Assembly: GCF_000955905.1 (NCBI RefSeq)
Contig: NZ_CP011097.1
Span: forward strand, 1,452,582-1,516,581
Origin: Candidatus Nitrosotenuis cloacae
GTDB lineage: Archaea > Thermoproteota > Nitrososphaeria > Nitrososphaerales > Nitrosopumilaceae
Reading direction: 5' to 3'
Length of the DNA: 64,000 bases
Below, piece by piece: positions 16,056 through 24,578 of this stretch (its first letter is position 1; every line of letters starts with the position of its first letter). The position numbers and the translations under genes are program-made. Under the pieces are notes generated by a model that saw nothing but the letters and a program-made list of their open reading frames with translations, was not told the DNA's origin and did no database searches.

Positions 16056-17210
16056 TTACACGCCTTGGAAAATGTGAACTGCGCAGCTTGCACCGGTTGC
16101 GCCAAAGTTGTGGGTCAGGCCGATTTTTGCGTCCTTTACGGTGCGCTCACCTGCCTTTCCTGTTAATTGCTCAAAAACCTCAACTACCTGTCCGACACCT
16201 GTTGCGCCTATTGGATGACCCTTTGCCTTTAGTCCGCCAGACGGATTGATTGGAATGTCACCATTTCTTGCAGTTCTTCCCTCTCGCACTGCTTGCACTC
16301 CTGTTCCTTTCTCAAAGAATCCCAGGTCTTCAGTGTCTACCACTTCGGCAATGGTAAAGCAGTCATGAACCTCTGCAAAGTCAATGTCTTTTGCAGTAAT
16401 TCCTGCCATCTTGTATGCTGCCTGTGCGGCAAGCTTTGTGCTTGGGATTGTGGTCATGTGGTCTCTGCCTTGCAGTGTTGCAGGTGATCCACCCCTTCCG
16501 GATCCTATTACATTAACATAATTCTTGGAATGCTCTTTTGCAAATTTCTCAGAACACAGTATGACTGCGCTTGCGCCATCAGAGAACGGACAGCAATCAT
16601 ATAGTTTTAGTGGGCTTGCCACAACTGCTGACTTCATCACATCATCGATTGAGATTTTCTTTCTGAGGTGTGCCTTTGGATTTAGCAAGCCATTTTCATG
16701 GTTTTTCACTGCGACTGCTGCCAAGTCTTCCTCTGTTGCCTTGAATTCATTCAGATACGCACGTGCCATTGATGCAAACAGTCCAGGGAATGATGCACCT
16801 GCACCACCCTCATAGAAGAAATCAGAGCAATATGAAAAGTAAGTTGTGGTCCATTCTGTGCCGGTGTGAGTTACCTTTTCTGTTCCGGCAACCAGTACCG
16901 CATCGTAAAATCCTGCTGCAACATTTGCAAACGCCTCTCTAAATGATACAGAGCCAGAGCCGCATGCAGACTCGATAGATAATGATGGTTTTTCTGGAAT
17001 TCCCAGATTGCTCATGACTACAGGTCCTAGGTGAACCTGCTTGTCTGCAACTCCAAAGACATTGGAGATATAACCTGCCTGAATCTCTTTTGGATCGATT
17101 CCTGCGCTCTCTATTGCGCCAATTGAGGCTTGAATTGTAATATCGGTAATGCTATCGTCTAATTTTCCATATTTGGTGCTACCAGCGCCAAGAACGCAGA
17201 CCTTTTCCAC
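16056..17210 (-). CDS. Thiolase (acetyl-CoA C-acetyltransferase type)
   Basis: A 384-residue thiolase. The nucleophile is Cys83 in IESACGSGSVSF; the catalytic His lies in GGLKAKGHPIGATG, and the second Cys in GATGASCAVH. A HDCFTIAE stretch is also present. It condenses two acetyl-CoA into acetoacetyl-CoA for mevalonate and archaeal lipids, or splits acetoacetyl-CoA in the 3-hydroxypropionate/4-hydroxybutyrate carbon-fixation cycle of this phylum. The DUF35 partner downstream favours the mevalonate complex, but either or both uses are possible. Archaeal SCP2-type thiolases of this length are typical. Confidence 0.92.
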   Translation of the reverse strand: MEKVCVLGAGSTKYGKLDDSITDITIQASIGAIESAGIDPKEIQAGYISNVFGVADKQVHLGPVVMSNLGIPEKPSLSIESACGSGSVSFREAFANVAAGFYDAVLVAGTEKVTHTGTEWTTTYFSYCSDFFYEGGAGASFPGLFASMARAYLNEFKATEEDLAAVAVKNHENGLLNPKAHLRKKISIDDVMKSAVVASPLKLYDCCPFSDGASAVILCSEKFAKEHSKNYVNVIGSGRGGSPATLQGRDHMTTIPSTKLAAQAAYKMAGITAKDIDFAEVHDCFTIAEVVDTEDLGFFEKGTGVQAVREGRTARNGDIPINPSGGLKAKGHPIGATGVGQVVEVFEQLTGKAGERTVKDAKIGLTHNFGATGASCAVHIFQGV

Positions 17211-17261
17211 AAGACTTTCCGACCAAATCCATATAAAAATTCTTCACGGAATATCATACAG

Positions 17262-17726
17262 TTGAAAAAACAAGTAAAGGCCCTCCTAGTTGCAAAACCC
17301 ATCAAAAAAACAAAAAAACTTGGCAAAGTACGTGTGACAAAAAGCAATATTGCCAAGCTGCAAACCGAGATGCGCCAGTATTATGACGCAAACAGCTTTC
17401 TTTCCTGGTCTGCTAGCAAAAAAAAGTACATAATTCTGGGATCAAACGAGCCAAAGAACGGACTCGTGGTGTGTCCCAGCTGCAAGGTAGGGAAACTGAT
17501 GGTTATTCGATCAAGGAAGACAAAAAAAAGATTCATGGGATGCTCCAACTATTACAACGGATGCAAAGCATCTTCCCCAATGCTTCAAAAGGCAATGATT
17601 TACGCTACCAAGTCACCATGTGTGGAGTGTAATTGGCCGATGATTCTTTATCGATATTCCAGAAAGCAGAAATGGCTAAAGCAGTGCGCTAATTTCAACT
17701 GCCCAACAAGAAAGCCTAAAGACTGA
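17262..17726 (+). CDS. Topoisomerase-type zinc-finger protein, stand-alone
   Basis: A 154-residue protein with a basic N-terminus (KKPIKKTKKLGKVRVTK-like) and two C4 zinc fingers like those at the C-terminus of bacterial topoisomerase I: CPSCKVGKLMV...GCSNYYNGCKAS at about 77-110 and CVECNWPMIL...CANFNCPTRK at about 122-150. No topoisomerase catalytic part is present. It probably binds single-stranded DNA or RNA. The TTG start at 17262 follows an A/T-rich promoter (ATATAAAAAT). Its last 11 bases overlap the convergent nitrilase gene tail to tail. Confidence 0.8.
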   Translation: MKKQVKALLVAKPIKKTKKLGKVRVTKSNIAKLQTEMRQYYDANSFLSWSASKKKYIILGSNEPKNGLVVCPSCKVGKLMVIRSRKTKKRFMGCSNYYNGCKASSPMLQKAMIYATKSPCVECNWPMILYRYSRKQKWLKQCANFNCPTRKPKD

Positions 17727-18525
17727 GATCGGAATAGATGTCGGTCCTTCTGTTTTTGAGGAGCGGCAACGAGAGTCTAGTCTTTTTTACCAAGTCCATC
17801 GAAATATTTACAATTCCAATTCCCGATTTGTGTTTCATGTCCAGTAGAATCTTACCATATGGGTCCACAACTAGGCTTCGCCCGCAGTAAATGTTTCCAA
17901 GGTGCCCTGGAGCAATGACATAGCATCCGTTTTCTATTGCGCGAGTTTTGTTTAGTGTGATCCAGTGCTCTTCTTTATTTGGACCCTGCACCCATGCAGA
18001 CGGCACAACCAAGATTTCAGAGCCAGAAGACGCCAATGTTCGAGACATTTCTGGGAATCTCAAATCATAACATATGAGCAAACCTATTTTTCCAAGTGTA
18101 GTTTTTGTTGGCGCTGCAATGACATGACCTGGCACTAGCTTGTTTGATTCTTTGAAGCCAAGTGCATCATACAGGTGAATTTTTCGATATGTCGAGGCTA
18201 CCTTGCCGGATTTGTTTATCAGAAATGCAGTATCATAGACGCGGTCTTTTTTCTTGGCAGTCTCGTATATTGTTCCGATAACCTGGATTTTGTTTTTCTT
18301 GGCAGCATTTGCTATTTGTTGAATGAAATTACCATTGATTGGCTCTGCCTGCTTTGCTAGTTGTTTTGCTGATTGGTTGGATGTGGTATAGAACATCATG
18401 TATTCCGGAAATGCACACAGTTCTGCTCCTTTTTTTGCAGCATCTGAAATGTACTGGATGATTTTTTTCAGATTGTGATTTTTGTCAGTGTACGCCTTGA
18501 ACTGCACCAGAGCAACTTTCATCAC
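17716..18525 (-). CDS. Carbon-nitrogen hydrolase (nitrilase/omega-amidase type)
   Basis: A 269-residue enzyme of the nitrilase superfamily with the complete catalytic triad: Glu41 in CAFPEYM, Lys115 in YRKIHLYD and Cys152 in LICYDLRFPE. The second glutamate site (NKEEHW) is also present. The sequence fits the Nit1/Nit2 branch that removes the amide from alpha-keto-glutaramate, deaminated glutathione or similar compounds. The substrate cannot be fixed. Start may be Met1 or Met2. It stands alone, convergent with the zinc-finger gene and followed upstream by the small tautomerase gene. Confidence 0.92.
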   Translation of the reverse strand: MMKVALVQFKAYTDKNHNLKKIIQYISDAAKKGAELCAFPEYMMFYTTSNQSAKQLAKQAEPINGNFIQQIANAAKKNKIQVIGTIYETAKKKDRVYDTAFLINKSGKVASTYRKIHLYDALGFKESNKLVPGHVIAAPTKTTLGKIGLLICYDLRFPEMSRTLASSGSEILVVPSAWVQGPNKEEHWITLNKTRAIENGCYVIAPGHLGNIYCGRSLVVDPYGKILLDMKHKSGIGIVNISMDLVKKTRLSLPLLKNRRTDIYSDLSL

Positions 18526-18564
18526 ATTATAAAATAATAATTCAGATAAAAAGACTAGGGCACC

Positions 18565-18741
18565 CTATAGGGGGCTGCCTGCTAGGTACCAGTTTTCTTT
18601 TGGATTGTCCTCAAAGACCACTATAACATGAGATTCCTTTGTCTTTAGGATTTCAACTGCAGTCTTTGTCACTGCCTTTGCAAAGTCTTCCTTTTGTTGC
18701 GTGGTCCTGCCAGGATACATTGAGACGGTAATTATTGGCAT
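18565..18741 (-). CDS. 4-oxalocrotonate tautomerase family protein
   Basis: A 58-residue reading frame beginning MPIITVSMYPGRT. Removal of the Met exposes Pro1, the catalytic base of this family, and the conserved TxxQKxxFAKAVTKT helix and the HVIVVFED strand with NPKENWYLAG follow. Family members are small hexamers that move double bonds in keto-enol substrates; Trp51 and the preceding NPKEN match the usual substrate pocket. The real substrate is unknown. It lies between the nitrilase and rhomboid genes on the same strand with short gaps. Confidence 0.85.
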   Translation of the reverse strand: MPIITVSMYPGRTTQQKEDFAKAVTKTAVEILKTKESHVIVVFEDNPKENWYLAGSPL

Positions 18742-18777
18742 GATAGAAATTTTTCTTGTCTTGGATTTATGCCTATG

Positions 18778-19554
18778 TCAGACATCGCCCTTCCAGCCAT
18801 ATCTTGAACCATATCTGGCTCCATAGCTGAACTCGGAGCTGCGCATTTTTTTGTAGGCATATCCAGTTGCCAGCCCTATTACAAATCCTCCAATGTGCGC
18901 CAAATATGCAACACCACCTGATCCAAAGCCAAATCCTCCAATGAACATTGGAAGCAAGTTTTGGAATATCAACCAGAAAGGCAGGAACCACTTTGCAGAA
19001 ACGTGGGTCATTCGCATGAAAAATCCAAGCATCATAAAGGTGGTAATTTTGGCGCGCGGAAACATTACCAGATATGCGCCAAGGATTCCAGATATGGCAC
19101 CAGATGCACCCACTGCAGGAATTGCACTGTTGATATCGCCCACAATATGGACTAGTCCTGCCACTATTCCCCACATCAAATAGATGCCAAGGAATTTCAG
19201 CCTGCCAAACTTTAGCTCAATGTTGTCGCCAAAGATCCACAAAAACAACATGTTGCCGCCAAGGTGCATGAGGCCTCCGTGCAAAAATGTGGAACTAAGC
19301 AAAGTAACCATGGATTCGGCAGGGCAAGAGATCTCTGATCCCTGGATTGATAGAATCTGCTCACCTGCAATGCATGCAGGAACCGCTCCCCAATCATAGA
19401 ATAGAGCAGCTGCCCGATTATTGGAAAACTCGAAAAACTGTCCGGTCACTAGAACCTCAAAGAAGAAAATGATAACATTTGCAGCAATAAGGGCAATTGT
19501 CATCTTTGGCTTGTATCCCGGCGGCTTGGGGTTCTCGTCCCTTATTGGAAGCAT
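18778..19554 (-). CDS. Rhomboid-family intramembrane serine protease
   Basis: A 258-residue membrane protease with six or seven helices. The catalytic serine is Ser151 in GASGAISG and the general base is His220 in YLAHIGGFVIG. The oxyanion-site HLGGNMLFLW (His97, Asn101) is also intact. A cysteine pair (CIAG...SCPAES) flanks an extracellular loop between helices 1 and 2. Rhomboids cut single-pass membrane proteins within the bilayer. A short basic tail follows the last helix. It is separated by about 50 nt from the secreted protein gene upstream. Substrates are unknown, but the many single-pass envelope proteins nearby are natural candidates. Confidence 0.93.
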   Translation of the reverse strand: MLPIRDENPKPPGYKPKMTIALIAANVIIFFFEVLVTGQFFEFSNNRAAALFYDWGAVPACIAGEQILSIQGSEISCPAESMVTLLSSTFLHGGLMHLGGNMLFLWIFGDNIELKFGRLKFLGIYLMWGIVAGLVHIVGDINSAIPAVGASGAISGILGAYLVMFPRAKITTFMMLGFFMRMTHVSAKWFLPFWLIFQNLLPMFIGGFGFGSGGVAYLAHIGGFVIGLATGYAYKKMRSSEFSYGARYGSRYGWKGDV

Positions 19555-19604
19555 GAATCATTTCAGCACAACATTGGATAAAAACGTAAATCCGGTTTTG
19601 CGAA

Positions 19605-21248
19605 CTATACTTTGATTATTCCAACTTTGATCATATACTGTAATCCATTGACAAAATCCTTGTCAGTGGTCTGACCATCCGCCCAGAACTTGGCCGCATC
19701 CTTGACCCAGGATGGGATGGTAGTTGAGCTTGTGCCTTCTTTTTGCGTTTTTGGTATGGTGATTATTTTTTGCTTTATCAAATATTGAATTCCACTTGTA
19801 AAGTCTTTGTCAGTAATTTTTCCATCAGACCAGAACTTGGCGTTTGTTTTGATCCAAGAAGGAATTGCAAATTCCGATGTAGACGGTGTGATAGGCTTGG
19901 TTTGTCCTCCTTTGCCAATTGTTACGGTTGTGCTGCTTGGGCTTGGAGTAGAGTATGTTGTTTCCTCATCCAGTCCATGGCTGACTATACCAAGACTGAC
20001 TTTGTAGCTGCCTTCCTTTGGGAACTTGAAGTCTTTGACATCAATTCCCTCAGTTGAGAATATTCCTAGCTTTTGTGGATCATCACCTAGATTTGTCACA
20101 AGTGTTTTGCCAGTATTGTCCTCAATTGAGTAGACATATCGAATGTATTTGAGAATCTGATTATTCTTATCAAAGAACTCAAATCGTAATGGAATGGTGC
20201 TTGTTGCGCCAAGATTAGAGTCAAATGAGATCTTTGCAGTGGCCCCATTGTTGAATTTGACATCAAACGTGTTCTTTGGTATGGCAGTTATCGGATACAC
20301 CACAAAGTCCATCGTTGTGACACCTGCAGGAATTGTCTTTGCTATGTTTAGTATGTCTTCTTTGTTTATCAAAAAGTGCAAAATCGATGTATCCTCTACA
20401 GAATATGGATCAAGGATTAGCATTCTTCCTATGGTTGGAACACCATTGACCCTGCCCTCATATGCAGTAGTATCGGCAAATTCCTTGAATGCCTTTGGCA
20501 CTCGCACCTCTTGGTGCACAAAGATCTGCTGTCCCTCGATTCTTTTTGTGTCCCAGTTAAACGGCATTGAAAATGAGATCGCCTTTTTTGCAGAGTCAAA
20601 TTTGAAATTATTTATTAAATCATAATATGACACCACGGACGCATCGTATGTTTTGCCACCATGTGTGATTTTTTGATTGGAGATGTCTCCAACACTTAGC
20701 CAGGAATCAAACGACTTGTAGTCTTTTTCTGCAAAGATGTTCTTATCAAAATCAATTCCAGTTATTGTGATCTTAAAATGATACAGTCCGGATTCCAGCA
20801 ATACTGGCGCTAGTACATCTATTTTGTCCCCAAATGCAGTCCAAGTGTTTGGCAGTTGTTCCAGCTGGTCCCCATACACAATTACATTATTCACATCAAC
20901 CTTGGTTGGCTTGATTTTTAGTGTGAGATCGCCTGAATGTGCGTGGAAATTGCTTCGAAGCAATAGTTTTTCGTCCTTCCAGGCTTCGACAAAGTATGAT
21001 GTGTGAGGAACAGTTTTTCCGTCCTTTGCATCAAAGAGCTTGAGCTGAAGATAGGTATCCCCTATGGTGTCCTTGGTCAGAATTGGTGGGCTGATTTTGA
21101 TGAACAATGCTGCCTGTCTGTTCCCAAAGCTTGCTGGGGGGAGGTTTTCCTGAGTCAGCCCATCGCCGTGTGCAGGAGGTGCAATAGTAAAGGCTTGAGC
21201 TAAAAGCAAAACGGCAAAAATAGGAACAAAAAACTTTGTAGAAATCAT
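19605..21248 (-). CDS. Secreted protein with two C-terminal FWxDG repeats
   Basis: A 547-residue exported protein with signal peptide (FFVPIFAVLLLAQAFTIAPPA). The body is beta-rich; its middle (VHQEVRVPKAFKEF, then the stretch to DPYSVEDTSILHFLI) aligns with the protein at 32055-33392 (VHEEVHFPKEF ... DDYSIEDQRIVHFVL), so they are paralogs. The last 85 residues hold two copies of a unit beginning IPSWIKTNAKFWSDG and ending IQYLIKQKII. This repeat recurs in many exported proteins of this phylum, often in tandem. Its job is unknown; it may anchor proteins to the S-layer. Here it is absent from the paralog, which instead has a PEFG anchor. Confidence 0.8.
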   Translation of the reverse strand: MISTKFFVPIFAVLLLAQAFTIAPPAHGDGLTQENLPPASFGNRQAALFIKISPPILTKDTIGDTYLQLKLFDAKDGKTVPHTSYFVEAWKDEKLLLRSNFHAHSGDLTLKIKPTKVDVNNVIVYGDQLEQLPNTWTAFGDKIDVLAPVLLESGLYHFKITITGIDFDKNIFAEKDYKSFDSWLSVGDISNQKITHGGKTYDASVVSYYDLINNFKFDSAKKAISFSMPFNWDTKRIEGQQIFVHQEVRVPKAFKEFADTTAYEGRVNGVPTIGRMLILDPYSVEDTSILHFLINKEDILNIAKTIPAGVTTMDFVVYPITAIPKNTFDVKFNNGATAKISFDSNLGATSTIPLRFEFFDKNNQILKYIRYVYSIEDNTGKTLVTNLGDDPQKLGIFSTEGIDVKDFKFPKEGSYKVSLGIVSHGLDEETTYSTPSPSSTTVTIGKGGQTKPITPSTSEFAIPSWIKTNAKFWSDGKITDKDFTSGIQYLIKQKIITIPKTQKEGTSSTTIPSWVKDAAKFWADGQTTDKDFVNGLQYMIKVGIIKV

Positions 21249-21309
21249 CGATCTTGAGGCCTAGTGGAACATATTTAACTTTTAAGAAGATTTGAGACTC
21301 TGAAATTAT

Positions 21310-22101
21310 CTACTCGTTGATTTGCGGTTTCACTACATGCAATGATACCGCATGATCATCAAGCAGTGAGCCAACGCCAATTGAGATGTCCTTGATTCGC
21401 AGAACAATCTTGTCTAGGTCTTTTTTGTCCAGATCATATTTTTTTGCCAAAGACAATTTGACTTTTTGTTCAGTGTCAGTTATCTGGTTTAGTGTTGCAG
21501 GCATTGTAACATCTAATAATTTGCGAAATACCTCAGGCGGAATCTTGTCAGTCTCATCCTGTATGATGTAAAACGATATTTTTTCCTCAGCTATTTCATG
21601 CGGTAATGTATCTAGCGCATTTGCAGTATAGAAGACCTGCACGTCAAGTACATTGATGGTATCTTGTGTATAATCCAGCACTATTTGCTCATTGTTGAAT
21701 CCCTTTAGAGATGAAACTGGGATTTTGATTATCACAAAGCCTTCTGTCAGCTCTTTAGTATCGATCGCAAAGATCTCTTTGATGTCTCTGCAATCCATTC
21801 CAGTCGAGGTCTCAGAGTCCAGATTCTTGAATATGGCATTGGATGTTGGGCCATCATTAATGACTGCAGTCCACACCAAGCCTATTCGGTATCCTTTCTT
21901 GTTTAGTATGTTAATTGAGGTGTCATAGTGGCCAGGCCTTAGTGGTCCAGCATCATCAGGAATAGAGCCGCACACAAATTTTGCAGTATAAACTATATCT
22001 TGAATTGGGCTTGCACTTTGTGCATTTGCAAAGATCATAGAACTAGAAAGCAAGAACGCACAAACAACCCCAAGTAAAACTTTGCTCAATCTATCATACA
22101 C
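21310..22101 (-). CDS. Secreted protein of unknown function
   Basis: A 263-residue protein with signal peptide ending near FANAQS (residue 28). The mature part starts with PIQDIVYTAKFVCGSIPDDAGPLRPGHY, a conserved-looking block holding one of two cysteines; the second is in GMDCRDI. The rest is a mix of strands and charged helices without recognised motifs. I cannot name a family with confidence. It diverges from the CFI-box protein gene with only 74 nt between starts, so both promoters lie in that gap. Confidence 0.7.
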   Translation of the reverse strand: MYDRLSKVLLGVVCAFLLSSSMIFANAQSASPIQDIVYTAKFVCGSIPDDAGPLRPGHYDTSINILNKKGYRIGLVWTAVINDGPTSNAIFKNLDSETSTGMDCRDIKEIFAIDTKELTEGFVIIKIPVSSLKGFNNEQIVLDYTQDTINVLDVQVFYTANALDTLPHEIAEEKISFYIIQDETDKIPPEVFRKLLDVTMPATLNQITDTEQKVKLSLAKKYDLDKKDLDKIVLRIKDISIGVGSLLDDHAVSLHVVKPQINE

Positions 22102-22175
22102 AGAACAGATCAGAATTATAATGTTAGGGTAGAGTCCTTAGTAAATTATAATACATTTGGATTTTAAATGATCCT

Positions 22176-22964
22176 GTGCAGTTCTTGCTTTTGCTGTTAT
22201 TGTTACCAGTCTTTCTCATACCTGCATATGCAGAGTCGCAACAATTACCAACAGACAAGGGCACATTGCTTGTCAACATTGCAACAGATCCAGAAAAACC
22301 AATTCCAGATGAGCAAACCAAACTCAAAATTGATTTTGTAAACCCACAAACAAATCTCATACAAGAGCACATTGACTATACAATTACAATAACAAACAAT
22401 GATCAGGCAGTCTTTGGCCCAATACCACTAACTCATACATCGATTGGCTCAGTCACCATTCCAGTTGAGCTTGAAAACGGCGAGAACAAAATATCAATAA
22501 ATGTTGAAGGAATCTTGTTCAAGCCAATCCCAGCAGAGACAGTTGCATTTACCATAATGGCAGAAAAGCCATCGCTTCCAGATACAAAATCCGGCTGTCT
22601 TATTGCAACTGCGGCATTTGGAACGGAGCTTGCGCCTCAGGTCCAGATACTCAGAGAAGTAAGGAACAATGTATTGCTTGATACTAACTCTGGCACTGCA
22701 TTCATGGCGGGCTTTAACGAATTTTACTATGCATTCAGCCCTACGATAGCTGATTTAGAAAGACAAAATCCAGTCTTCAAGGAAATGGTAAAGACAACCA
22801 TAACCCCAATGCTATCTACCCTGTCGATTCTGAATTATGTGGATATCAATTCAGAATCTGAAATGCTTGGATATGGAATTGGAATCATTTTGTTGAATGT
22901 GGGAATGTATTTTGGCATACCTGCACTAGTCATTGCAAAACTGTACACGCGTAAATCAGAATAA
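22176..22964 (+). CDS. CFI-box membrane protein
   Basis: A 262-residue exported protein starting at GTG 22176 (MQFLLLLLLLPVFLIPAYA signal). A beta-sandwich-like domain (about 25-135) is followed by the CFI-box stretch SGCLIATAAFGTELAPQVQI, then helical REVRNNVLLDTNSG...FMAGFNEFYYAFSP, and a C-terminal membrane helix with a basic tail (LYTRKSE). The cysteine and following residues match the tail domain seen in many archaeal and bacterial surface proteins, whose role is not settled but which is thought to act in anchoring or processing. It precedes the cupredoxin gene by 33 nt and may be co-transcribed with it. Confidence 0.8.
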   Translation: MQFLLLLLLLPVFLIPAYAESQQLPTDKGTLLVNIATDPEKPIPDEQTKLKIDFVNPQTNLIQEHIDYTITITNNDQAVFGPIPLTHTSIGSVTIPVELENGENKISINVEGILFKPIPAETVAFTIMAEKPSLPDTKSGCLIATAAFGTELAPQVQILREVRNNVLLDTNSGTAFMAGFNEFYYAFSPTIADLERQNPVFKEMVKTTITPMLSTLSILNYVDINSESEMLGYGIGIILLNVGMYFGIPALVIAKLYTRKSE

Positions 22965-22997
22965 GGATTTTTATTCGCCTGCGATCACAAAAGGCCA

Positions 22998-23858
22998 ATG
23001 AAGACAATAGCAATAGGTTCCATTTTGGCGATATTTGCTGTTATGGTAGTGGCTCCAGCATTTGCAGATCATGCAAGTGTTGATGTAAGCATTCCAGCAG
23101 GAGCAGCTACTCCTGGCTGTGAAGAGACCAACGAATGTTACATCGAGTCCGAGGTAACAATTGATGTTGGTAGTGAAGTGATATGGTCAAACGACGATAG
23201 CGCTTCACATACTGTAACAAGTGGAGATCCAAAGAATGGTCCAGACGGAAACTTTGATAGCAATCTGTTCTTGGCAGGACAAACCTTCTCTCATATGTTT
23301 GAGGAAGAGGGTGAGTTCGCATACTTTTGCCTAGTACATCCATGGATGCAGGGAATAGTAATTGTCCAAGAGGCACACGGAGATGATCATGAGGATGAAG
23401 AGCATGACCATGAGGCACATGGTGCAATGGTAATGTCAGAAGACGGCTCCATCATGATACACATTGACTCTGATGTTCCAGCAGAGGGCGAAGAAGCCGT
23501 AGTATCAGTAGAATTTGTCGATGCTGATGGAAATCCAATCGAGCATGTGAATTTTGAGGTCACTGCAACACAAGACGATCAAGAAGTCTTGGCAGAGGCA
23601 GGACAACACGCACATAGCGGAGTTACAGAATTCACAACAACGGCTCTAGGATCAGACAGTCCACTAGATGTCCAAGTCACAATTCTAGGAATAGGATTGC
23701 CAGACGATGATCCAGCAACATGGACAGGTCCAAAGGGAGAGGCAGTATCTGCTTCAGTGGTTCCAGAGTTTGGCCCACTTGCAATGATTATCTTGGCATC
23801 TGCCATAGTAAGCATTGTTGCCATAACAGCACGATCTAAAGTAATTCCAAGACTTTAG
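22998..23858 (+). CDS. Plastocyanin-like cupredoxin with PEFG anchor
   Basis: A 286-residue protein. Signal peptide to about residue 25, then a type 1 copper domain at about 28-118: His in SASHTV and Cys-His-Met in FCLVHPWMQG, the full ligand set of plastocyanin-like proteins. A cysteine pair (PGCEETNECY) precedes it. A His/Asp/Glu linker (HGDDHEDEEHDHEAHG) may bind extra metal. A second beta domain (about 145-250) and a C-terminal VVPEFGPLAMIILASAI plus basic end form a PEFG-type sorting signal read by thaumarchaeal archaeosortases. Such proteins carry electrons outside the membrane in ammonia oxidisers. A His-rich linker and a second domain make it longer than simple plastocyanins. Confidence 0.93.
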   Translation: MKTIAIGSILAIFAVMVVAPAFADHASVDVSIPAGAATPGCEETNECYIESEVTIDVGSEVIWSNDDSASHTVTSGDPKNGPDGNFDSNLFLAGQTFSHMFEEEGEFAYFCLVHPWMQGIVIVQEAHGDDHEDEEHDHEAHGAMVMSEDGSIMIHIDSDVPAEGEEAVVSVEFVDADGNPIEHVNFEVTATQDDQEVLAEAGQHAHSGVTEFTTTALGSDSPLDVQVTILGIGLPDDDPATWTGPKGEAVSASVVPEFGPLAMIILASAIVSIVAITARSKVIPRL

Positions 23859-23864
23859 AATTCT

Positions 23865-24479
23865 CTATTTTCTTTTTATTAGACTAATTACTGCAAGTAT
23901 CACACCTGCGGCCCCAAGACCCATAGCAAATACTGCATAGTCATATGACTGTCCAGAGCTGCCAGAGCCACCTTGACTTAGCTGTGCAATATCTTGCTGG
24001 AGCTGTCCAAGTGTGTTCTTTATTTTTGCCAGATCCGGGAGTCCGCTTGCATCGGTTGGCGGAAACGCAATGATGTTGATGTTTTCGACGTCCTCGATTT
24101 GCACCTGCTCATTTACTGTTATACCATTAATGGTGCCTTTCAGCTCAACTACAAGTGATCCTGTCTGGGTCGGGATGATTTTGGAATAGTAATGGCCTGC
24201 CTTTGCATCAGAGAGAACATCAAGCTGCTTTTGTGCACTGCCAGACTTTATGGTGGCAGTAAGATCCTTGAATGCGTTTGTCACGCCAGAGCTGACACCA
24301 TCGCCTTCTTCAGTTGTGATTGCAAATACGATGGCATTTTGCTGACTCACAAGTGGCGGCTCGTCTCGCCATCCTACCTCTATTTCATATTGCTCAACAT
24401 ATACGGTCTTGTGCGCAAATGCAGGCAATACTCCAGATATTACAATTATCATAATGGCAAAAAGAATCTGTGCTCTCAT
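23865..24479 (-). CDS. Membrane-anchored EVGWxxEPP-family envelope protein
   Basis: From the ATG at 24479 the protein begins MRAQILFAIMIIVISG, giving a signal peptide cut before AHKTVYVEQYEIEVGW; an ATG at 24500 is also in frame. The mature start matches the protein at 1032-1559. A coiled segment (IKNTLGQLQQDIAQLSQGG) leads to a C-terminal helix (YAVFAMGLGAAGVILAVISLI) and KRK. The position between a cupredoxin and the CopC/CopD fusion suggests a role in copper handling or respiration; this is inference. The two genes are divergent and share a CTGGTA-type motif. Tail to tail with the cupredoxin gene. Confidence 0.75.
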   Translation of the reverse strand: MRAQILFAIMIIVISGVLPAFAHKTVYVEQYEIEVGWRDEPPLVSQQNAIVFAITTEEGDGVSSGVTNAFKDLTATIKSGSAQKQLDVLSDAKAGHYYSKIIPTQTGSLVVELKGTINGITVNEQVQIEDVENINIIAFPPTDASGLPDLAKIKNTLGQLQQDIAQLSQGGSGSSGQSYDYAVFAMGLGAAGVILAVISLIKRK

Positions 24480-24518
24480 GGAGTGATTACTTGAAATCAA
24501 GTTATTTACTTTGTGAAA

Positions 24519-24536
24519 CTGGTAGAATCACCAAAC
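24519..24536. promoter_or_regulatory. CTGGTA-type upstream motif, copy 4
   Basis: The plus strand reads CTGGTAGAATCACCAAAC, between divergent genes: 39 nt before the ATG at 24479 and 42 nt before the TTG at 24579. It may serve both. Ten or more of 18 positions match each of the other three copies. Confidence 0.5.
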
Positions 24537-24578
24537 ATCTAGATTGTTTAAATTAGCAAATCGACCATTGTATGATAA

